Part shown: positions 1 through 8,309 of the stretch, one piece after another | Layout of the letters: each line of letters begins with the position of its first letter | Numbering within the stretch: the stretch's first letter is position 1 | From: Granulosicoccus sp964594905 | GTDB lineage: Bacteria; Pseudomonadota; Gammaproteobacteria; Granulosicoccales; Granulosicoccaceae | NCBI GenBank assembly: GCA_964594905.1 | Contig: CAZQOI010000007.1 | Coordinates: 10,097-74,096, forward strand | Direction of reading: 5' to 3' | DNA length: 64,000 nt | Notes under the pieces: generated by a model | Seen by the model: only the letters and a program-made list of their open reading frames with translations | Database searches by the model: none | Told to the model about the DNA's origin: nothing | Position numbers and translations under genes: made by a program

Positions 1-1304
1 CAGGCACGGTCAAACTGATGTACGAGACACACAAGGCTCATGGCAAATTACCTTGGACTGGCCTCGTTAAACCCGCTATTGATCTTGCCGAGATGGGTTT
101 TGCCGTTTCAGAACGTCTTCACCAATCAATCACTAACGATGCTGAGCGTCTCTCGATCCATCCGGATACTAAAGCCTATTTTTTTGGTAATAACGGCAAG
201 CCACTTCCTGTGGGTTACGTTTTGAAAAATCAAGCCTATGCGGATACATTAAAGGAGATTGCAAAGAGCGGTGCTAACGCTTTTTATCTTGGGCCAATTG
301 CCTTGGCGATTGTCGACAAGGTCAAAGCTGCATCAAACCCGGGTGTTCTTTCTTTTACCGATCTTGCTCATTATCAGGTTGTGCAGCGTGATCCCGTATG
401 TATCGATTACCGAGAGCATAAAGTGTGTGGCATGGGGCCACCTTCCTCAGGTGCTTTGACCGTAGGACAAATTCTTGGTCTTTTACAGCCTTATGACCTG
501 GCGAAACTTGGACCTACATCGGTAGACAGTTGGCGATTGATCGGCGATGCGTCTCGCCTCGCTTTTGCAGATCGAGGTCGCTACATGGCTGACAGCGATT
601 TTGTACCAATGCCGACTGAAGGTTTGCTGAGTCCGGCTTATCTAAAGAAACGCTCGGCCTTGTTGAATGGTGCGGAAGCATTGACTGATGTATCGGCGGG
701 TGAGCCAGAATGGGATCATTCCATGTTGCTCGCTGATGACGAAAGTATCGAATTTAAATCAACCAGTCATTTTTCGATTGTCGATTCTGACGGTAATGCC
801 GTATCGATAACGACAACTATTGAAAATGGATTTGGCTCTCGATTGATGAGCGGTGGGTTTTTACTCAACAATGAGTTAACTGATTTTTCGTTTGCAACTC
901 ATCGAAACGGTATACCTATTGCGAATCGGGTTGAACCTGGAAAAAGGCCACGCTCATCTATGTCGCCAACTATCGTCATGAAAGACAATAAACCCTATAT
1001 GGTAATTGGTTCACCTGGAGGCAGCAGAATCATTGGCTATGTCGCGAAGGCAATCATTGCGCATTTGGATTGGAATCTTGACGTACAAGCGGCGATTAAC
1101 CTGCCACACGCTGTGAATCGCTTTGGCACCTTTGATCTTGAAGAAGGCACCGGTGCTGAATCGCTTAAAAGCGAGCTTGAGGCGATAGGGTATGAAGTAA
1201 ACCTTCGCAGTCTGAACTCTGGACTGCACGCCATAGTAAACGATGGTGGAAACTTGACCGGTGGCGCTGATCCACGACGCGAAGGCGTCGTTCTTGGTCA
1301 GTAA
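1..1304 (+). CDS. ggt: Gamma-glutamyltransferase, 5'-truncated by window edge
   Basis: Periplasmic or secreted Ntn-hydrolase that cleaves gamma-glutamyl bonds such as those of glutathione. The open frame runs back past the first ATG (18) to the window edge and reads GTVKLM, which matches the family just before the EThKxxGKLPW-type segment, so the true start lies upstream. Diagnostic features are the TSHFSIVDSDGNAVS block, whose first Thr (codon 762-764) should be the autoprocessing nucleophile, then GGFLLNNELTDFS, the KRPRSSMSPT oxyanion and substrate block, and GSPGGSRII. Both large- and small-subunit regions are present in what is visible; only the N-terminal signal and the first part of the large subunit are missing. 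An 80 bp gap separates it from the next gene. The family assignment is secure; substrate preference cannot be read. Confidence 0.95.
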   Translation, partial: GTVKLMYETHKAHGKLPWTGLVKPAIDLAEMGFAVSERLHQSITNDAERLSIHPDTKAYFFGNNGKPLPVGYVLKNQAYADTLKEIAKSGANAFYLGPIALAIVDKVKAASNPGVLSFTDLAHYQVVQRDPVCIDYREHKVCGMGPPSSGALTVGQILGLLQPYDLAKLGPTSVDSWRLIGDASRLAFADRGRYMADSDFVPMPTEGLLSPAYLKKRSALLNGAEALTDVSAGEPEWDHSMLLADDESIEFKSTSHFSIVDSDGNAVSITTTIENGFGSRLMSGGFLLNNELTDFSFATHRNGIPIANRVEPGKRPRSSMSPTIVMKDNKPYMVIGSPGGSRIIGYVAKAIIAHLDWNLDVQAAINLPHAVNRFGTFDLEEGTGAESLKSELEAIGYEVNLRSLNSGLHAIVNDGGNLTGGADPRREGVVLGQ

Positions 1305-1383
1305 CACGGTGAAAAACGATGCCTCAACGAAATTTAAAGAAGCATAGTAGGTCTGTAAATCAGGCCATTGAATAATTTCGTTT

Positions 1384-2754
1384 ATGCGCAACGTCTTGAG
1401 ACAACTCATTCCTATCTTGCTGCTGTTCAATGCCGCAAGCTTTGCGAGTACATCCTCAGAAGAAACTATTGCGGATTTGAGTCTGCAGATGTTTTTTGTT
1501 CAAGGGCCTGAGAAAGTACCGGTTGTAGAGAAACTGGCAGCGATTGCCGACAAGAGCCTGATTCCAACTTTCGTTCTTGCTATGCGTTGGACTGGTTCCA
1601 ATGTTCATGTTGCCAAAGCGCTGTCGGAATTGACAGGTGAAACCCTAACTACATGGCATGAAGCCTACCAGTGGCAGGAACGACATCCTGAAATTATTCC
1701 GCATCCCTCCTATCGCAGTTTGAAACTCAGATTTCTTGGTAATACAGATGAGCGTTTTTTGAAACTACTCGCACCTCCGTATGGTGATCGAGACAAGATG
1801 CGAATCAGGTTAGAAGAAATTGTCTGGGGCGGCGCTCTTTATGATGAGATACCTTCGCTCGATAGTGCAACGATGATAGAAGCTGTAGATGCCGACTACC
1901 TGCTTGCTCAGGATCTCGTCTTTGGTGTTGAAATAAACGGTGATATTCGAGCCTATCCGCTGCGAGTAATGGGATGGCATGAGATGTTGAATGATGTTAT
2001 CGGAGGTGTTCCGGTGGCATTGGCCTATTGCACTTTATGCGGTTCTGGAATTTTATTTGATACGCATCCGGAGGGTGTGGGCGAGCCTCTTGTATTTGGT
2101 TCGTCTGGACTACTGTACCGATCCAACAAGCTGATGTTTGATCGAAGCACGAACAGTTTGTGGAATCAATTTACGGGTGAACCGGTTGTTGGTCCGATGG
2201 TTGAGCGTGCTATTAGTTTGAAAGTAAGGCCTATTACTATTACTTCCTGGCAGTCATGGCGTGAGCGTCATCCAACTACCAAGGTGCTGTCTCTGGATAC
2301 TGGATATGTTCGAAACTATGATTCCGGTGTTGTCTATCAAGAGTACTTTGCTAGCCCTGATTTGATGTTTCCAGCTGTTGTTTCCGATGAAAGTCGTTTA
2401 AATCGAAAAGATTATGTTTTTGGTGTCAGGAACTTTGCCGTCAGTAAAGCATGGCCTCTTGATGTATTTGATGAAAGCTCTGTTATAAACGACCGAGTTG
2501 GCTCTCAACGATTGGTTCTACTGGGTGATACCACGACAAGAACGGTGCGTGCCTATGAACGACATCCTGGTGAATCATTTGCAGTATCGAGCTCAGGGGA
2601 TTTAACCGCTGATGGCGTGATTTGGACGAGAACCGAGAATTTTTTGTTGTCCCATGATGGTCAGCACAAACGAGCTCGAGTACCCGGACATATTTCCTAT
2701 TGGTTTGCTTGGGAGAATTTTCTTGGTGTGCAAAGTGAGCTGTATGAGCGTTAG
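1384..2754 (+). CDS. Secreted DUF3179 domain protein (copy 1)
   Basis: A 456-residue protein with a hydrophobic N-terminal signal (about residues 1-22). Most of the rest is a DUF3179 domain, recognised by the VFGVEINGDIRAYPLRVM stretch, the WHEMLND segment, the YCTLCGSG cysteine pair and the SGLLYRSNKLMFD block. The CxxC-like cysteines in YCTLCGS are conserved in the family, but no reaction is established for it. A second copy of nearly equal length lies at 49871-51247, with the same architecture and a matching C-terminal end (arginine-rich, then an aromatic FW/WF segment). The N-terminal ~120 residues before the domain are helical and shared in outline with the paralogue. Probably exported to the periplasm. 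Function unknown. Confidence 0.85.
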   Translation: MRNVLRQLIPILLLFNAASFASTSSEETIADLSLQMFFVQGPEKVPVVEKLAAIADKSLIPTFVLAMRWTGSNVHVAKALSELTGETLTTWHEAYQWQERHPEIIPHPSYRSLKLRFLGNTDERFLKLLAPPYGDRDKMRIRLEEIVWGGALYDEIPSLDSATMIEAVDADYLLAQDLVFGVEINGDIRAYPLRVMGWHEMLNDVIGGVPVALAYCTLCGSGILFDTHPEGVGEPLVFGSSGLLYRSNKLMFDRSTNSLWNQFTGEPVVGPMVERAISLKVRPITITSWQSWRERHPTTKVLSLDTGYVRNYDSGVVYQEYFASPDLMFPAVVSDESRLNRKDYVFGVRNFAVSKAWPLDVFDESSVINDRVGSQRLVLLGDTTTRTVRAYERHPGESFAVSSSGDLTADGVIWTRTENFLLSHDGQHKRARVPGHISYWFAWENFLGVQSELYER

Positions 2755-2959
2755 GCGATTGGCATTTCTGGGGATAGATCTTGAATCTCTGATCCATTTC
2801 AAATTACAGACTGTATAAATGGAGTCGATAATTGAATTAATTTTTATAACTCAGCTCTTAGTGCTACCACGCTGTACTTGTCGGGTTTTTGTTGCGATAG
2901 TAAAATTTGGCAGCGGCATGACCGAAGGGTCGCGATTTTCAGCTATTTGAGAAAACGAC

Positions 2960-3472
2960 ATGAAACACAATCAAGCCAGTCGCCGCTCGCTCCTCAAAGC
3001 GGGTGTGGCCACCGCAGGTGTCGCACTTATAGGCGCTACCTCTGCTATTACCAGGTCTGTACTCGCACAAAGCACCTCAAAAGATTTTGCACCAACACGG
3101 ACCATGCGTGGAGGGTCTAATAACTATCTCCCAGATGCACCAGTTGTTGAGCGTATTGGTAACGGCGGTTTTTGGATGAGTGGAACCGTTCGTCGGGCTG
3201 GTGACGGTGCTCCATTGGAAGGTGTGCGAATTCAGATTTGGGCACACACAACTGAGGGGCATGAGCGCGATCAGCGCAGTCATGGTGCAACTCTCACTGG
3301 CGCAGACGGAGTGTTCCGATTGGAAATGCCTCAGATCGTTCCAGCGTTTGGCCAAGCTCATGGTCATTTGGCTTATGACAGTGATGAATACAAAACGGTT
3401 TTTCTGCGTCCCGTGATGGCGAGCGCGAGCGATACCAGTCTTAACGTTGATTTTGTATTGCAACCCGCGTAG
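2960..3472 (+). CDS. Tat-exported intradiol-dioxygenase-fold protein
   Basis: A 170-residue protein starting with a twin-arginine signal (SRRSLLKAG, residues 7-15, then an Ala/Gly-rich hydrophobic stretch), so it should be exported folded, probably with a cofactor. The mature part resembles the beta-sandwich core of protocatechuate/catechol intradiol dioxygenases: a GTVRRAGDGAPLEGVRIQIW strand pair, a GADGVFRLEMP turn and a C-terminal AHGHL motif matching the HxH iron ligands (H134, H136). The two iron-ligand tyrosines of classical enzymes are not at the expected places (H101 and F130 instead), so ordinary ring cleavage is doubtful. It lies 6 bp upstream of a haem-b membrane protein, which suggests a redox pair. 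It is shorter than true intradiol enzymes (about 200-300 residues). Confidence 0.7.
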   Translation: MKHNQASRRSLLKAGVATAGVALIGATSAITRSVLAQSTSKDFAPTRTMRGGSNNYLPDAPVVERIGNGGFWMSGTVRRAGDGAPLEGVRIQIWAHTTEGHERDQRSHGATLTGADGVFRLEMPQIVPAFGQAHGHLAYDSDEYKTVFLRPVMASASDTSLNVDFVLQPA

Positions 3473-3478
3473 TTCGAG

Positions 3479-4093
3479 GTGGCTCAGGTCCGCGCGGTAC
3501 TGATTTGGATCTTTCTTATTGTTTGTGTAGCGCTACCTGTTGTTGTAGCGGCAAACAGCCCCTTACTTGCCTGGCGTGAACCTGTATACATTGTCGCTGG
3601 ATTTGCTGCAATTTTTGCGATGGCCCTTGTTCTGTTTCAGCCTTTGTTGGCTGGCGGGTATTTGCCTGGGCTCTCCACTATGCGTGAGCGCCGGATACAT
3701 CGTTGGGTCGGAATAGTGCTCGTAGCAGCGGTAATAGTTCATGTAGTCGGGCTATGGATAACCAGCCCCCCAGATGTTATCGACGCGCTGCTTTTCAGAT
3801 CACCGACACCCTTTTCCGCGTGGGGCGTTGTGGCGATGTGGGCGCTTTTCGCAACTGCAGCTATTGCTGCACGTCGCCGCCAGATGAAACTCCGCCTGTC
3901 CCTTTGGCGAATTATTCATACAACACTTGCGGCTATTGTAGTGACGAGCAGCATTGTTCATGCGATGCTTATTGAGGGAACGATGGGGACGATATCGAAA
4001 ACCCTTCTTTGTGTGTCGGTGCTGTTGGCGACGATAAAGGCGTTCTTCGACCTACGTGTTTGGACTTGGCGCATATCGAATCGCCAGTTTTAG
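3479..4093 (+). CDS. Ferric reductase-like transmembrane protein
   Basis: A 204-residue integral membrane protein with about six hydrophobic helices. Two histidine pairs, H74/H88 and H147/H161, are each 14 residues apart on neighbouring helices, which is the bis-haem-b ligand pattern of the ferric reductase/NOX/MsrQ-type transmembrane domain. No FAD- or NAD-binding C-terminal domain follows, so electrons must come from quinol or a separate partner. Translation starts at GTG only 6 bp after the preceding Tat-exported gene, so the two are very likely co-transcribed, and the membrane protein may pass electrons to the exported partner. An MsrQ-like role is an alternative, but no msrP is next to it. 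Confidence 0.75.
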   Translation: MAQVRAVLIWIFLIVCVALPVVVAANSPLLAWREPVYIVAGFAAIFAMALVLFQPLLAGGYLPGLSTMRERRIHRWVGIVLVAAVIVHVVGLWITSPPDVIDALLFRSPTPFSAWGVVAMWALFATAAIAARRRQMKLRLSLWRIIHTTLAAIVVTSSIVHAMLIEGTMGTISKTLLCVSVLLATIKAFFDLRVWTWRISNRQF

Positions 4094-4127
4094 CAACGAA
4101 TTACTAGTTGCTTGCTAGTATCGGGGT

Positions 4128-5762
4128 ATGAGCTCACAAGAACAATACGATTTCGTGGTGATCGGTGCTGGTGCCGCGGGTTCCGTCTTGGCGGACCGAT
4201 TAAGCGAGTCTGGTGAGTACTCAGTATGTGTCATTGATGCAGGCGGAAAGGATAATCATCCCTTTATTCACATTCCTGCGGGTTTTGTCAAAACACTGAG
4301 TAATCCAGAGCTGATGTGGTCCTTCGAGTCTGAGCCTTCATCAGGAAGCGGTATGCGCGCAGTTCGTTTGCCCCAAGGAAAAGTGTTAGGTGGTTCCACT
4401 TCCGTTAATGGTTTGGTTTACAACCGTGGACAAAGTGAGGACTTTGATACCTGGCAAGCAATGGGGAACGATGGTTGGGGGTATCAGGATGTGCTGCCTT
4501 ATTTTAAAAAGTCGGAGTCCTGGCAAGGACCTTCTACCCAGGCACGTGGAAGTTTTGGTCCGATGGCGATCAGTGATCCTGCCTGGCGTGACCCACTGTG
4601 CGAATCCTTTATTAAATCGGTAGCGAGTCTTGGCGTGCCTGTTAACCAGGACTACAACGATGGTGTTCAAAATGGCACTGGTTATTACCAACGCTTTATC
4701 AATGGCAGGCGAAGAATCAGTGCGTCCACAGCGTTTCTAAAAAACACGCGTAGGCGTAACCATGTTGAAATAAAAACCTACCTTCAAGCCAAACGCATAG
4801 TCACTGCAGGTAGTCGAGCAACTCATGTTGAGTGTCAGCGTGTAAATGCAGATGGAAGCGCACGTGATGAGCGGCTGACTATCGCAGCGCGTCACGAGAT
4901 CATTGTTGCGGCTGGTACGCTCAACTCGCCGCGCCTGTTGCAGCTTTCTGGAATTGGTAGTGGTCAACATCTACAAGATCTAGGAATTCCTTTGATCCAC
5001 GAACTACCGAGTGTGGGGGAGAATTTTCAGGATCACTACTTTGTACGTTGCACAGCGAGGCTCAAATCGGGCGTAGTCTCACTGAATCAACGGGCGAAAG
5101 GGTGGAGTCTATTAGCTCAAATGATTCGTTGGGGATTTAACAAGCCTAATATTCTTACCTTGAGCCCTTCTATGGCGTATGCCTTTGTCAACGCAGAATT
5201 AAGCGAGGGACGACCTGACTTTCAATTTGTATTTTCGCCAGGCAGCTACAAACCAGGTCGTATGTATGAGCTGGATGATTTTCCAGCGATTACCGTTGGC
5301 TTTACCCAGCAAAGGCCAACTAGCGTAGGGTTTGTGAAAATTGAATCAACAGACTTCAACGGTAAGCTTCGGATCCAACCGAATTATCTGGCAACTGAAA
5401 TTGATCAGACTTATGCAGTCCGTGGCATTCGACTTTGCCAACGTTTGTTCAAACAAGATGAACTAGGGGATCTGGTCTCCGAGGAGCTGCTCCCCGGAAA
5501 CGGATTGAGCACAGATGACGAACTGTTGCAATTTGCGCGTGACAACGGCAACACAGGTTATCACTTGGTCGGTACTTGCAGAATGGGTAGTGAGTCGGAT
5601 AAATCGACTGTGGTTTCACCTCAGCTCCGAGTGCATGGCATTGATGGATTGCGAGTGATAGACGCATCTGTCATGCCCAAGGTTCCTTCGTCCAATACTT
5701 GTGCGAGTACTTTGATGATTGCGGAAAAAGGGGCTGATATGATTTTGCAGTCCAACCGTTAA
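4128..5762 (+). CDS. GMC-family FAD-dependent alcohol/choline dehydrogenase-like oxidoreductase
   Basis: A 544-residue flavoenzyme of the glucose-methanol-choline family. It has the N-terminal dinucleotide-binding GAGAAGSVLADRLSE motif (about residues 12-26), the first GMC signature around KVLGGSTSVNGLVYNRG, the second signature in AAGTLNSPRLLQLSGIG, and a C-terminal catalytic block with H479 (in GYHLVGTCRMG) and N523 (in PSSNTCAS), the usual His/Asn pair. No signal peptide is present, so it is cytoplasmic. It probably oxidises a primary alcohol, polyol or choline-like compound to the aldehyde; the substrate cannot be read from sequence. It begins 34 bp after the haem-b gene. No betaine aldehyde dehydrogenase or BetI-type regulator is nearby, so calling it betA would go too far. 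Confidence 0.9.
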   Translation: MSSQEQYDFVVIGAGAAGSVLADRLSESGEYSVCVIDAGGKDNHPFIHIPAGFVKTLSNPELMWSFESEPSSGSGMRAVRLPQGKVLGGSTSVNGLVYNRGQSEDFDTWQAMGNDGWGYQDVLPYFKKSESWQGPSTQARGSFGPMAISDPAWRDPLCESFIKSVASLGVPVNQDYNDGVQNGTGYYQRFINGRRRISASTAFLKNTRRRNHVEIKTYLQAKRIVTAGSRATHVECQRVNADGSARDERLTIAARHEIIVAAGTLNSPRLLQLSGIGSGQHLQDLGIPLIHELPSVGENFQDHYFVRCTARLKSGVVSLNQRAKGWSLLAQMIRWGFNKPNILTLSPSMAYAFVNAELSEGRPDFQFVFSPGSYKPGRMYELDDFPAITVGFTQQRPTSVGFVKIESTDFNGKLRIQPNYLATEIDQTYAVRGIRLCQRLFKQDELGDLVSEELLPGNGLSTDDELLQFARDNGNTGYHLVGTCRMGSESDKSTVVSPQLRVHGIDGLRVIDASVMPKVPSSNTCASTLMIAEKGADMILQSNR

Positions 5763-5964
5763 TAGGTATCAAGGGTTGGACTAGGCACCTGAGTATTTAT
5801 CATTAGATGGGCTCTCGTCATTATCCTGACGATAAGTACTGGTGTTATGACTTGATAGGAGCGTTATATCGCAGCATAGAAGATCCCGTCACAAGGTTTA
5901 ACAGTTCCAAATTCAGCGGCACCTAGCCTCGTGACTCAGACATACCAATCTTCGAGGCCGTAAT

Positions 5965-7149
5965 ATGAATGAGTCAACAGGCGGTATTGCAAACAAACTG
6001 GAGTCTATGCTGAGTTCCTTGCCGTTTGGTGAAACTCTCGCGCCAATTCTGGTCGCGCTAATCATACTGATTGTTGGGTTGATAGTCGCAAAGTTTATCC
6101 GAGGAATTTTACGCAAGAGTCTTGGAAAGGTATCTGCGTTAAATAGAACCAGATCTGATGGAACGGTATTCGATTTGGTGACACCAATCGTTACCATTAT
6201 CTATTACATCATTGTTTTTCTGGTTCTGATGGCCGTACTTGGTCAACTAGGCTTGACATCTGTTCTCGACCCTTTGAAGAACATGGTAAATCAGTTCGTT
6301 AAGTTCATTCCTAATGTGATTGGTGCCGGTATCGTTGGATATATCGGTTATATGATCGCAACCATAGTGTCCGATTTTGTGGGCATGGCACTGGGAAAAG
6401 TGGATCAGAAACTAGCGCTTAAAACTGGAAATGACGATATTAAGGTGTCGAAGTTTGGAAGTGTATTTGTTTTTGCTGTGATTCTGCTTCCCATGATCGT
6501 AGCTGCATTGGGAATTCTGGAAATTGAGGCGATATCTGCGCCAGCGACAGCAATGATCCAGGAACTTATGCTGGCCATACCTAATATTATTGCCGCTGCA
6601 ATCATTTTGTTAGTCACCTATTTTGTTGCGAAATTCATCGTTTCAATCCTGAGTGGTTTATTGGACAGCATGAATATCAATGCAATGCCTGCGAAAATGG
6701 GTATACAAGGAATGTTCACCGATAGTTTTACGCCAATCAAGTTGATTGGAAGTGCAATCATGTTCTTTTCAATGCTGACAGCCTCTGTGGCCGCGATAGA
6801 TAAGCTAAATATCGATGTTTTATCTGAGATCATGGGACGGGTGTTGGAATTTGGTGGTGGCATTCTGGTAGGCGGTGTGATTCTGATTATTGGTAATTAC
6901 CTCGGTACCGTTGCACACGGATTTCTATCCAAGAGTAACGAAGCGCTAGCCAACATTGCACGACTTGCCATACTTGGATTGGTCCTGGCAATGGGACTAA
7001 AAGCCATGGGCCTGGCTGACAATATCGTCAATATGGCGTTTGGGTTTACCTTGGGTTCTGTTGCAGTTGCAGCGGCCTTGGCATTTGGTTTTGGTGGGCG
7101 CGATGCCGCGAAAAAACTAGCTGATCAGTGGGCTGCAAAAATTAATTGA
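5965..7149 (+). CDS. Mechanosensitive-channel-like protein with conserved TM-helix repeats
   Basis: A 394-residue inner-membrane protein. It contains repeated long hydrophobic helices, each followed by a Gly-rich amphipathic segment (for example FIPNVIGAGIVGYIGYMIA, AIPNIIAAAIILLVTYFVAK and GGGILVGGVILIIGNYLG), which is the conserved TM-helix repeat found in MscS-related/CmpX-type proteins. The C-terminus ends in a Gly/Ala-rich helix with FGFGGRDAAKKLADQW, like the pore-lining helix end of small-conductance channels, but there is no large cytoplasmic MscS beta domain. Its role is probably membrane tension or osmotic sensing. It has its own upstream region of about 200 bp and is followed by a strong hairpin at 7158-7182. 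Confidence 0.8.
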   Translation: MNESTGGIANKLESMLSSLPFGETLAPILVALIILIVGLIVAKFIRGILRKSLGKVSALNRTRSDGTVFDLVTPIVTIIYYIIVFLVLMAVLGQLGLTSVLDPLKNMVNQFVKFIPNVIGAGIVGYIGYMIATIVSDFVGMALGKVDQKLALKTGNDDIKVSKFGSVFVFAVILLPMIVAALGILEIEAISAPATAMIQELMLAIPNIIAAAIILLVTYFVAKFIVSILSGLLDSMNINAMPAKMGIQGMFTDSFTPIKLIGSAIMFFSMLTASVAAIDKLNIDVLSEIMGRVLEFGGGILVGGVILIIGNYLGTVAHGFLSKSNEALANIARLAILGLVLAMGLKAMGLADNIVNMAFGFTLGSVAVAAALAFGFGGRDAAKKLADQWAAKIN

Positions 7150-7157
7150 TCCTGCTT

Positions 7158-7182
7158 CACTCTCCGGCGTCGCCGGAGAGTG
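7158..7182 (+). terminator. Perfect 11-bp-stem hairpin after the channel-like gene
   Basis: The arm cactctccggc (7158-7168) and its exact reverse complement gccggagagtg (7172-7182) are separated by a 3-nt loop, giving a GC-rich stem 8 bp after the stop codon. No T-run follows, so it may be a weak or Rho-assisted terminator or an mRNA 3'-end stabiliser. It overlaps a possible GTG start at 7180 of the next gene, which makes that start unlikely. Confidence 0.5.
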
Positions 7183-7212
7183 ATCTCATCAAACCAAACT
7201 TGGCTTTTGCGC

Positions 7213-8301
7213 ATGACTGAATCGATGCTAGGTTTTCTGGATAAAGAAGAGCGTAAGGAATATTTGATTGCGCTTGTCGTTGTCTTACTCTTTGGTGCAA
7301 TGACTCTGAGATTTGTATTCGACGATGAGATGTCATCTGGCAAGCTGGGTATAGCGGATACATCCATAGCCCATCACTCAGCTAAAGAGGGCTCTGAAAC
7401 AACATCATCAACCGCGGCTATTCCAAGCAAGGATAAAGATCGGGAACTAAGCACACGATTGGGTTCCTCAGCGGAATCGATGCCTGAGCGCGGTGAATTG
7501 TCTTCAGTTTCAACTAAATCACTAGTTGCACCTGAAGTATCAGTATCGCGAAATTCTGTTACCGAGCAACTAGCTTCGTCAGAAGTTTCAAATGCGCAGA
7601 TTTCTGACATGCAAACGTCAGAACCTTCCACAGATAATAACTTATCTGAGTCTTTATCCCGTGTTGAAAGTATTTCAAACGAGGAAGGAGTACAAGAAAA
7701 CGATATTGTCTCATCGGCAAAAGAAATCGTGGAGACAGATGCAATCGAGATAGCGACAGAGAAGACGACTGAGCCGACGGTTGAGATTAAGGCAGATACC
7801 ACGGCTGATACCACGCCTGAGATTAAGGCCGAGAAGGCTTCCGAGTCAGTTGTCGAGGCGGTTACCGAGCCAGTCGTCGAGACAGTCGTCGAGAATGAAT
7901 CTGCCAGCGTGGATGCCAACAAGCAAGATCAGTCTCGATTCGAAGGTATTTTGGGTGTGAATGGAAATTCAGCTGATGTTGAAATCCTTTTTGATGAAGC
8001 TAGTGCAGATCTGGACGAAGAATCGCAGCTTAAGTTAACCAGTGTTGCTCTTGTTCTAAACAAATATCCTGAGTTGAAGCTTCGTATCAGTGGTCATGCC
8101 GATCCAGTTGGAAACGCGGATGAGAATCTACGGCTATCGCGGCGGCGTGCACTAGCGAGTAGGGAATTTCTTATCGAATCTGAAGTCGATCCGGAGCGAT
8201 TGATTGTCGAGAGTCATGGTGAAACACAGGCGAGTACTGACAATCAATCTGAAGTTGATCTTCGACGCAGTCGGCGAGTTGAACTTCGCCTGGAGTATTG
8301 A
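7213..8301 (+). CDS. Membrane-anchored OmpA/MotB-domain protein with a long acidic stalk
   Basis: About 362 residues from the ATG at 7213. A GTG at 7180 in the same frame is rejected because it sits inside a perfect hairpin. One N-terminal transmembrane helix (LIALVVVLLFGAMTLRFVF) is followed by about 200 residues of low-complexity Ser/Thr/Glu/Val-rich sequence with near-repeats (EIKA, EPVVET), then a C-terminal OmpA-like peptidoglycan-binding domain (about the last 110 residues). That domain carries ILFDEASADL, ISGHADPVGNADENLRLSRRRA and a terminal RRSRRVELRL. It probably sits in the inner membrane and reaches through the periplasm to the wall, much as MotB or Pal-like anchors do. It ends 8 bp before a convergent gene. 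The channel-like gene upstream may be a partner. Confidence 0.85.
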   Translation: MTESMLGFLDKEERKEYLIALVVVLLFGAMTLRFVFDDEMSSGKLGIADTSIAHHSAKEGSETTSSTAAIPSKDKDRELSTRLGSSAESMPERGELSSVSTKSLVAPEVSVSRNSVTEQLASSEVSNAQISDMQTSEPSTDNNLSESLSRVESISNEEGVQENDIVSSAKEIVETDAIEIATEKTTEPTVEIKADTTADTTPEIKAEKASESVVEAVTEPVVETVVENESASVDANKQDQSRFEGILGVNGNSADVEILFDEASADLDEESQLKLTSVALVLNKYPELKLRISGHADPVGNADENLRLSRRRALASREFLIESEVDPERLIVESHGETQASTDNQSEVDLRRSRRVELRLEY

Positions 8302-8309
8302 GCTCAGCT

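Noticed and set aside
1011..1430. A 139-codon minus-strand frame across the ggt end and the next start
   Set aside because: It covers the conserved ggt C-terminus in the opposite sense and has no domain or ribosome-binding site.
7771..7900. Near-repeats in the OmpA-domain gene as a possible VNTR
   Set aside because: Short degenerate copies such as gagattaaggc occur twice only, fitting low-complexity protein sequence rather than a tandem array.
7374..7922. A 182-codon frame on the minus strand in the OmpA-domain gene
   Set aside because: It is the mirror of the low-complexity Ser/Thr/Glu/Val-rich stalk and reads as Ser/Thr/Val repeats with no signal or domain; the plus frame has a clear OmpA domain.
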